A DNA stretch of 64,000 nucleotides from NCBI GenBank assembly GCA_910579785.1, contig CAJTVJ010000001.1, forward strand, positions 1 through 64,000, given 5' to 3'. The notes under the pieces were generated by a model. It saw only the letters and a program-made list of their open reading frames with translations. It made no database searches and was not told the origin of the DNA. Position 1 is the first letter of the stretch; each line of letters starts with the position of its first letter. Below, in pieces: positions 58,300-64,000 of the stretch. Both the position numbers and the translations under genes were made by a program. This DNA comes from an uncultured Christensenella sp. Lineage in GTDB: Bacteria > Bacillota > Clostridia > Christensenellales > UBA3700.

Positions 58300-60471
58300 A
58301 TGTCAACGACAAAGAAAGTATTAACAATAATATTCAGTATCCTCATAATCGGCGCATTTGCATTTACGCTGACGTGGGGAATCATAAATTGGAGCAAAGT
58401 AAAAGACGGTATGTCGGGTAGTGGACTTTATACGCAAGACGACGTGCAAAATGCGTACGAGGACGGCTTTAACAAAGCGCTTTCGGATAAGGAAGAGTAT
58501 GAGAAACTCATAAACAGTTATAAGGATACAATAACCACGCAGACGGATCTAATATCCCAATATACAAGCGAGGCGAATATCCTTAACAATAGTATAAAGG
58601 ACTATCAAGAGCAGATAAACGGACTTACTGAGCAAAAGAGCGTTTTGGAGACGCAAGTCGCTACGCTTAATACGATTAAGAGCAATAACGAAGCGACCAT
58701 ATCCGACCTTAACGGACAGATTGCAAGTCTTGCGAATCAGATATTGGAATTGCAAGCCAATAAGGACGAGAATGAGAATCGTATAGCGCAATTAAACAGT
58801 CAAATAGACAATCTGCAATCTCTCAATTCTCAACTTCAATCTACCAATGAAATGAACTTGCAGACAATATCTGGATTGAATAATCAAATCGCTGCGCTTA
58901 ACAATCAAATAAGCGAGTTGAAGCATCAAATGCAAGAGAACTCTACGACTGTAAATACGCTTACGGCGAAGATAGCGGAACTGCAAAAGTCCGTTAAGTA
59001 TTACGAAAATTACATAGTGACACTGGAACAAGGCGACCAAGTAGTTGCGACGTTTGAGTTTGCGGGAAGCGTATACAATATCCAAGTTGTAAACAAGAAT
59101 AGTTTGTTGGCGGTAACTACGCCGACGTCTACGGCTTACGTCATATTCAACGGTTGGACGGTAGACGGACAAGCCATAGACCTTGCAACTTACCGTATTA
59201 CGCAAAACACTAGAATAGTTGCCAATGTTACGTATAAGTACGAAGTCAACTTTATAGTCGAAGGCGAGAATTACGGCAGTCAAATTGTACTCAAAGGAGA
59301 GACCGCCAGCATACCTACGCCGCCTATGAAATCGGGATACGTATTCGACGGTTGGAGTTTGGATGGCAATATTGTAGACGACATAGAAAATTACGAGATA
59401 ATGCAGAACGTAACCTTTACCGCAAGATTTACTAGATTGTATTCAGTAATTTTCAAGTACGAAGAAACGACGCTTGCAAACAAGACTGTGAGAAGCGGAG
59501 AGTATACAACTGCGCCTGAAACGGTATCCACTGCATATAAGGTTTTCAAAGGTTGGAAGATAAACGGAACTATGGTGGACGTATCTAAGTACAGAATAAC
59601 TTCAGACACTGTCTTTGTAGCAGATATTACCTACAAGTACGACGTTAAGTTTATGGCTGACGGCAAGGTGCATAGCACGCAGATAGTTGAAAAGAATACC
59701 AGACCTATTGCGGTAGCGGATCCCAAGAAAGATAAGTACGTATTTGTTGGATGGACTTTGGACGGAACAAACGTAGTAGACGTAACCAAACAGACGGTAA
59801 CGAGCAATATGACGTTTACGGCGTTGTTTAGGGTAGATAAGTTTACTGTTACGTTTGTGAACGGCACGAATACGATAGCAACGCAAGAGGTAGACAACGG
59901 CGGATATGCGACTAAGCCCGACTTTGATTTGGAGACCTTTATGGGTTGGACAGTAGACGGCAACAACGTCGTAAATCTTTCGACTTATAAGATAACGGAG
60001 AATACGACGTTTACTGCAAAGTTTGGAACTTGGAAACTATTGAGCGACGATCAGCAGTACGTTTACGGATACGGAGACGTCAACAGCATAGATATACAAG
60101 TCGATGGATTGAAAGCGGGAGACAAGATAAAGATAACCGCCAACTACATCAAAGTGAATATTAGTTATGAGAAAAACGCGTATTGGTTTAACTCCGTTGA
60201 CGGCAATAGTTGTTACGGTTGGGAGTATACGTATGACGGAAGTTGGTATCAGTTGAGGTATGACGGAGATTATGGCGATTCCGGTGGCAAGGAACTGACA
60301 AGCCTTAAACCTTTTGAGTCTACGTTGGGAAAAGTGGATTACGAAACGCCTAATACGTTCGTACTGAAAGTATATTGCAAGAAAGACGGAGTGCTTACGG
60401 TAGAATGGTCGGATGCAGCGGGATTCTATATCGAGACTATGACTATGTGGGATTTGTACGTAGTGAGGTAG
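58300..60471 (+). CDS. Membrane-anchored coiled-coil protein with InlB-type repeats (candidate receptor-binding protein)
   Basis: The 723-residue protein has an N-terminal membrane segment (about 10-30) and a long coiled coil (about 60-235, rich in LNxQIxxLxxQ heptads). Five or so InlB B-repeat units follow (about 245-575), each with the signature W-T-x-D-G-x-x-V and TFTAxF strands. A C-terminal globular domain (about 580-723) ends with a Trp-rich segment. InlB repeats bind surface glycans or receptors in bacteria. Placed just before the Zot-like ATPase, it could be the pIII-like attachment protein. Confidence 0.75.
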   Translation: MSTTKKVLTIIFSILIIGAFAFTLTWGIINWSKVKDGMSGSGLYTQDDVQNAYEDGFNKALSDKEEYEKLINSYKDTITTQTDLISQYTSEANILNNSIKDYQEQINGLTEQKSVLETQVATLNTIKSNNEATISDLNGQIASLANQILELQANKDENENRIAQLNSQIDNLQSLNSQLQSTNEMNLQTISGLNNQIAALNNQISELKHQMQENSTTVNTLTAKIAELQKSVKYYENYIVTLEQGDQVVATFEFAGSVYNIQVVNKNSLLAVTTPTSTAYVIFNGWTVDGQAIDLATYRITQNTRIVANVTYKYEVNFIVEGENYGSQIVLKGETASIPTPPMKSGYVFDGWSLDGNIVDDIENYEIMQNVTFTARFTRLYSVIFKYEETTLANKTVRSGEYTTAPETVSTAYKVFKGWKINGTMVDVSKYRITSDTVFVADITYKYDVKFMADGKVHSTQIVEKNTRPIAVADPKKDKYVFVGWTLDGTNVVDVTKQTVTSNMTFTALFRVDKFTVTFVNGTNTIATQEVDNGGYATKPDFDLETFMGWTVDGNNVVNLSTYKITENTTFTAKFGTWKLLSDDQQYVYGYGDVNSIDIQVDGLKAGDKIKITANYIKVNISYEKNAYWFNSVDGNSCYGWEYTYDGSWYQLRYDGDYGDSGGKELTSLKPFESTLGKVDYETPNTFVLKVYCKKDGVLTVEWSDAAGFYIETMTMWDLYVVR

Positions 60472-60474
60472 TCA

Positions 60475-61299
60475 ATGATAACAATAATCTTCGCGCCGCC
60501 GAGAACCGGGAAGACTTGCTATATGACGCATATAGCAAACGGATACGCGTTTGATAAAGAACGCAACCGCGCTATGGCGAGGGAGATAAATAGCAAGATA
60601 AATAGCGGATTCGGTGGAATAAAGACAATACCAAAGCATTGCGTATCTTCCAACTACGATATGACGTTCAGTCGGTATAGGTACAGTCCAAGATATAGCC
60701 GAAGAATAAATCCGTATAGACTAGGCTTTGCCAATCCTTTTGTGGAAACGCATTTTAATTTGCCATACGAGGTAATCTGCATAACGGAAGCGCAGAAATA
60801 CCTCAACAGCAGATTGAGTATGTATTTTCCCGATTGGCAAAGCAGATGGTACGAACAGCACGGCCACAACGATTTGGATATTTATTTGGATACGCAAAGA
60901 CCTATGCTGATAGACGTCAACATAAGGGAACTGTCGCAGTTTGTAGAGATAGTGAAATTGGATAAGGAATACGACGGATATGGGAGACCTAACAGATTGA
61001 CTTGGCATACGCGCAGAATAGAGAATAGTTCTCTTTTTGATAAATATATGTCGAGCGGTAAGCAAGATAGGTCTTGCTATACGGCAGAGAGAGTAACTGC
61101 GGACTACAACGTATTCACTTGCTATGACAGCCAATGTTGCAAGCCCAAGTTTTACGAGGGACATTTCGACAAGGATTTCGATTACTCACTGTCTGAGCCA
61201 ACCGAGCAGACGTTAGAGGGATATATCCGTTATCTGCAAGACAACGACGACGAGTTGCCAGAGAACTACTACCAGAAGAGGGGGAAAATAGCGTGTTGA
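60475..61299 (+). CDS. Zot/pI-like ATPase (filamentous phage assembly)
   Basis: The 274-residue protein has Walker A APPRTGKT (7-14) at the extreme N-terminus, the layout of the Zot/gpI family, and a Walker-B-like VICITEAQKYL (about 98-108), then a DTQRPMLIDVN segment. gpI proteins drive extrusion of filamentous phages through the envelope. Typical members have a membrane segment after the ATPase core; none is obvious here. It starts three bases after the InlB-repeat gene and overlaps the next small gene. Confidence 0.72.
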   Translation: MITIIFAPPRTGKTCYMTHIANGYAFDKERNRAMAREINSKINSGFGGIKTIPKHCVSSNYDMTFSRYRYSPRYSRRINPYRLGFANPFVETHFNLPYEVICITEAQKYLNSRLSMYFPDWQSRWYEQHGHNDLDIYLDTQRPMLIDVNIRELSQFVEIVKLDKEYDGYGRPNRLTWHTRRIENSSLFDKYMSSGKQDRSCYTAERVTADYNVFTCYDSQCCKPKFYEGHFDKDFDYSLSEPTEQTLEGYIRYLQDNDDELPENYYQKRGKIAC

Positions 61300-61535
61300 A
61301 TTACAATAAGAACAAACTAATAAACGAATGTCTTACAAAGTATTACGAAACCTTTTCGCATACGCTAGACACTGCGGATTACGTTCCAGACAAGTTCAAC
61401 AACAAGATATTGAACTATATCTATAAGAATATGCGTAAGACGTTTAAGCGTATAGACAGAGAAGATAAGAAATACCAAAGGCAATTCATTAAAGAACAGC
61501 GTAAAGCAAGAAAATCTAAACGAGGAGGCAAGTAG
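61293..61535 (+). CDS. Small basic protein between the ATPase and Rep
   Basis: The 80-residue protein starts at GTG 61293, overlapping the ATPase stop, with GAGGGGG just upstream. It is helical and ends in a very basic tail (KEQRKARKSKRGGK). A DNA-binding or Rep-accessory role is possible. Not recognised. Confidence 0.6.
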   Translation: MLNYNKNKLINECLTKYYETFSHTLDTADYVPDKFNNKILNYIYKNMRKTFKRIDREDKKYQRQFIKEQRKARKSKRGGK

Positions 61536-61538
61536 CAA

Positions 61539-62555
61539 ATGGCATACGGCGAAACTAAAGTGTATTATGACGGAAGTCATTACATAGCAATACCGCATAC
61601 GGAGCGCAAGAATAAGCGTCGACGTAAGCGAGAAGATGAAGAGATAGCCGTAGTCGAGAAGAAAGAAGAAGGAGGCTCCGAAACCCAAAAGGCGACGGAG
61701 CCTTTGACTCAACAACAGACTGCGGATAAAGAAAGCCAAATGGAACAATGCAAGTCTGAGCCTAGCGAACAGTCCACTGTAAGAACGACAACAAAGAAAC
61801 AGTTATTTGAGGAGTTGTATACCAAGTATATAAATTTACGTAAGAGCGAAAGACAAGATATGATCCTCAAAGAAATGCAACTGTATTTCGATAACCAAGA
61901 GCAAGCGAAAGAGTACGTGCGTTGGAATATGGAGAGAAAGTATAGGAATTTGGTATGTCGAAGAGTGCGAATGACGAGAAAAGCAAGACTAGCCAATTTC
62001 AATTATTTCTGCACGTTTACTTACGACGAAAAGAAGCATACAGAGGAGAGTTTTCAAAAACAATTGAAAATATGCTTTCGCAACCTATGTAACCGCAAAG
62101 GATGGAAGTATATGGGAGTATGGGAAAAATCTCCTGAAAAGCAAAGACTGCATTTTCACGGACTATTCAAGATATCTAAAAACGGAATGGTTGGAGAACT
62201 GTATGAAAAGACAGATTACAGCACAGTCTTACACACTATGCAGACAGTGAATATGAATACATACTTTGAAGAACGTTTTGGACGTAATGATTTCAAGGTA
62301 TTAAACAACAGATTGCTTGGAGAATCTCTATCTTACCTTATGAAGTACATAGAAAAGAGTGGAGAAAAGATAGTGTACAGCAAAGGACTGTACCAATACT
62401 TTATCTCTGACATAATGGATGACGACGTAGTATCTACAATAGGGCAAGAAGATAAGAAACTATTGCTATACGACGACTTTGAATGTTGGGATGAAGGCTG
62501 TCTTATGGGAAAAGTAAGCGATGAGATAATATCTCAAATGCGAAAGACAAACTAA
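61539..62555 (+). CDS. HUH-type rolling-circle replication initiator
   Basis: The 338-residue protein has the HUH metal motif H205-F-H207 (RLHFHGLF), preceded by the motif-1-like FCTFTYDEKKH and followed by LSYLMKYIEKSGE, in which Y266 or Y270 may be the nicking tyrosine. It has a charged, low-complexity N-terminal arm (about 30-90). Such Reps nick a plus-strand origin and replicate ssDNA phages and plasmids. Its place next to a Zot-like ATPase and before a hairpin-rich gap supports an inovirus role. Confidence 0.85.
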   Translation: MAYGETKVYYDGSHYIAIPHTERKNKRRRKREDEEIAVVEKKEEGGSETQKATEPLTQQQTADKESQMEQCKSEPSEQSTVRTTTKKQLFEELYTKYINLRKSERQDMILKEMQLYFDNQEQAKEYVRWNMERKYRNLVCRRVRMTRKARLANFNYFCTFTYDEKKHTEESFQKQLKICFRNLCNRKGWKYMGVWEKSPEKQRLHFHGLFKISKNGMVGELYEKTDYSTVLHTMQTVNMNTYFEERFGRNDFKVLNNRLLGESLSYLMKYIEKSGEKIVYSKGLYQYFISDIMDDDVVSTIGQEDKKLLLYDDFECWDEGCLMGKVSDEIISQMRKTN

Positions 62556-62561
62556 CAAAAA

Positions 62562-62629
62562 TGCGACGGCGTAAAGAAAGCAAGGGGAATGCGGAAAGCC
62601 TGCGCGCAGACCCGCTTTCAGCCGTCGCA
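62562..62629 (+). promoter_or_regulatory. Hairpin 1 of the candidate origin/packaging region
   Basis: TGCGACGGC (62562-62570) pairs with GCCGTCGCA (62621-62629), and GAAAGC (62576-62581) with GCTTTC (62614-62619). The interior is GC-rich, with further possible GCGG/CCGC pairing. It starts six bases after the Rep stop. Confidence 0.7.
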
Positions 62630-62662
62630 GAGTTAGCGTCTTTTCTTGTCGGGTTGGGTCGG

Positions 62663-62723
62663 TTGCGTGTGCTTGTCTGGCGGAGCGGAGCGACGCCACT
62701 CGTATCAAGACAAGCACACGCAA
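62663..62723 (+). promoter_or_regulatory. Hairpin 2 of the candidate origin/packaging region
   Basis: A perfect 16-base stem (62663-62678 with 62708-62723, containing GTGTGCTTGTC) carries an inner TGGCG/CGCCA stem (62678-62682 with 62694-62698). No T-run follows. In inoviruses such hairpins serve as packaging signal or replication origins. The gap 62556-62930 holds no gene. Confidence 0.75.
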
Positions 62724-62874
62724 TTATCTCAACAAGTTAATTATATATGAATGGATTTTAATATATTGTATTAGCAAAATGAGAGATAATAAAATAGAAT
62801 TTTCTATAATATAAGTAACCGCAATTGAAAAATAAATTAATCTCAGAATTATTCTGATAGTTATTGAAGATTTG

Positions 62875-62903
62875 TTGTAAGTATGGTAGAATAGTTTTAT
62901 AAA
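62875..62903 (+). promoter_or_regulatory. Predicted promoter of the ECF sigma gene
   Basis: TTGTAA (62875-62880) and TATAAA (62898-62903) are 17 bases apart, 28 bases before the ATG. A TCAGAAT/ATTCTGA inverted repeat lies about 25 bases upstream of the -35. Confidence 0.6.
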
Positions 62904-62930
62904 ATCAGTGTTATGAAATGAGAAACACGA

Positions 62931-63503
62931 ATGGATAAAGAGACAAAGAAAACTTTAAATGAATTATTGACTAGAATTAGACAAGGAGATACTGATAGCA
63001 TCTCAAGTCTTTATGAAATTATGTCTCCTACTGTACGATATATAGCGTTAAGGTATTTAAAAAATGAAAATGATGCAGATGATTTGGTACAAGATTTTTG
63101 GTTAGAAATTAAGAAATACGCAGATGGATTTCTAATTAATAAAAATGCATTTGGTTACTTGTGTAAAGTTATGAATAGGCTAGCACTAAATAAACTTAAA
63201 AAGTTAAATATGCAAATTCAAAATAATATAGAATTTGTAGATTATTTAAAAATTGAGAATTATCAGACTGACGACACGATGGAAATTGTGGGTCTAAGAA
63301 ATGATATAAATCATGCTATGTTGAAATTAACGCAATTGCAACAGATAATAATTCAAGAAACATATTTTGAAGACAAAACGATTAGACAGATTGCTAAGGA
63401 TTTAGGTGTTTCCAAAACGCAGGTTGGGAGATTGAAAAATGACGCAATAGAAATTTTGAAAAACGAATTGAGTAAAAAAGGTTGGGACAAAAATGATGTT
63501 TAG
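62931..63503 (+). CDS. ECF-type sigma-70 family factor
   Basis: The 190-residue protein has region 2 (about 25-95, with YLKNENDADDLVQDFWLEI) and region 4 (about 125-185, with TYFEDKTIRQIAKDLGVSKTQVGRL), and no regions 1 or 3, as in extracytoplasmic-function sigma factors. No anti-sigma gene is visible. The next gene encodes a secreted protein and may be its target or partner. The low GC resembles the DarTG segment, so it may still be accessory DNA. Confidence 0.88.
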   Translation: MDKETKKTLNELLTRIRQGDTDSISSLYEIMSPTVRYIALRYLKNENDADDLVQDFWLEIKKYADGFLINKNAFGYLCKVMNRLALNKLKKLNMQIQNNIEFVDYLKIENYQTDDTMEIVGLRNDINHAMLKLTQLQQIIIQETYFEDKTIRQIAKDLGVSKTQVGRLKNDAIEILKNELSKKGWDKNDV

Positions 63504-63530
63504 ATTGTTTTATTTATGGAGGGGAAAATA

Positions 63531-64000
63531 ATGAATAAAAAAATAAATGTAATTATAATGGTCCTAATTATTGTTGTTTCGTCTTTTTGCATAACAACAT
63601 TCAGTGGTAACAATAAATGCGAGGTGGCAACAGTAATTTCTTATTCAGATGACATACTTTACTCAGAGATAGCTACTCAAAGCGTCGAAACTGAAACGAT
63701 TAATTATAGTTGGAAAGATACAACAACTTATCTAATCAATAGTTCGTTTCCAGATTATTATAATACTAATATATCGTTAAAAAATGCTTGCGCAAACGTG
63801 GCAGGAGCAAATATTATAGGGTTTTATGATAGATATTATGATAATTTGATACCAGATTACACGACGGGAATACAACGTGCCAATGGTTATACATATTATC
63901 CTATGATTTTGAACAAAGATAAGAAACAAGCATTAATAGATTTATTTTATATATCTATGAAAACTAATACGAAAAATGATGGAACATCGAAGGATGATTG
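63531..64000 (+). CDS. Secreted C39-like peptidase, N-terminal fragment
   Basis: The frame starts at ATG 63531 after GGAGGGG and runs off the window. The first about 156 residues hold a signal peptide (about 1-25) and then SLKNACANVAGANIIGFYDR, in which C87 fits the active-site cysteine of papain-like C39-family peptidases, where a Gly/Ala-rich helix follows the cysteine. It lies 27 bases after the sigma factor gene, so the two are probably co-transcribed. Confidence 0.65.
   Translation, partial: MNKKINVIIMVLIIVVSSFCITTFSGNNKCEVATVISYSDDILYSEIATQSVETETINYSWKDTTTYLINSSFPDYYNTNISLKNACANVAGANIIGFYDRYYDNLIPDYTTGIQRANGYTYYPMILNKDKKQALIDLFYISMKTNTKNDGTSKDD

Larger units (their letters stand above)
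48822..62730. mobile_element. Recombinase-DarTG-inovirus-like island
   Basis: The island comprises a serine recombinase (minus), a regulator-DarG-DarT module and a rightward gene set with an SOS promoter, sigma-like regulators, candidate ssDNA-binding and coat proteins, membrane-anchored virion-like proteins, a Zot-like ATPase, an HUH Rep and hairpins. The left edge is probably inside the 3' end of the recombinase frame, which runs into a chromosomal dispersed repeat. The right edge is unclear and lies near or after the hairpins at 62562-62723. Confidence 0.65.

Overview
The window looks like chromosomal DNA of an uncultured, spore-forming member of the class Clostridia (Bacillota), carrying two phage-derived islands. 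This rests on a V-type ATPase operon, SpoIIE, split transketolase, class II aldolase, strong AGGAGG-type ribosome sites, frequent TTG/GTG starts, TTGACA/TATAAT promoters and moderately low GC. No rRNA, tRNA or CRISPR array was seen.

Positions 1 to about 37.5 kb are mostly host core genome: V-ATPase A-B-D, a nonsense-interrupted EFR1-type ferredoxin/flavodoxin gene, metG-tatD-radical SAM-rsmA, split transketolase, a two-module ferritin-like protein, a 1610-residue membrane-anchored surface protein, trmN6, a six-cysteine rubredoxin, fba, a GH36 alpha-galactosidase, two tandem copies of a structured non-coding RNA gene, a MacB/FtsX-type ABC protein, a short alaS, a lipase-like hydrolase, a transglutaminase-domain surface protein and spoIIE. 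Intergenic gaps are full of a dispersed REP-like repeat family. One copy has become coding sequence inside the large surface protein.

Positions 37.6 to 48.7 kb hold a phage-derived tail module: an S24 (CI/LexA-like) repressor and Cro-like protein facing each other over three operators, then tail tube, tail chaperone with a classic -1 frameshift site, tape measure, distal tail, tail-associated and fibre proteins, and four small accessory genes. No terminase, portal, capsid, endolysin or integrase was found in it. Chromosomal-type sequence lies on both sides. This fits a domesticated flexible (siphovirus-type) tailocin or a prophage remnant.

Positions 48.8 to 62.8 kb hold a second island: a large serine recombinase, a regulator-DarG-DarT DNA ADP-ribosylation toxin-antitoxin module, then a set of genes that reads as an integrated filamentous phage (inovirus). 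The inovirus-like part has a near-perfect sigma-70 promoter with a LexA box between -35 and -10, sigma-region-4-like regulators, candidate ssDNA-binding and coat proteins, membrane-anchored virion-like proteins including an InlB-repeat adhesin, a Zot/pI-like ATPase, an HUH rolling-circle initiator and a hairpin-rich intergenic region like an origin plus packaging signal. The window ends with an ECF-type sigma factor and a truncated secreted C39-like peptidase gene.
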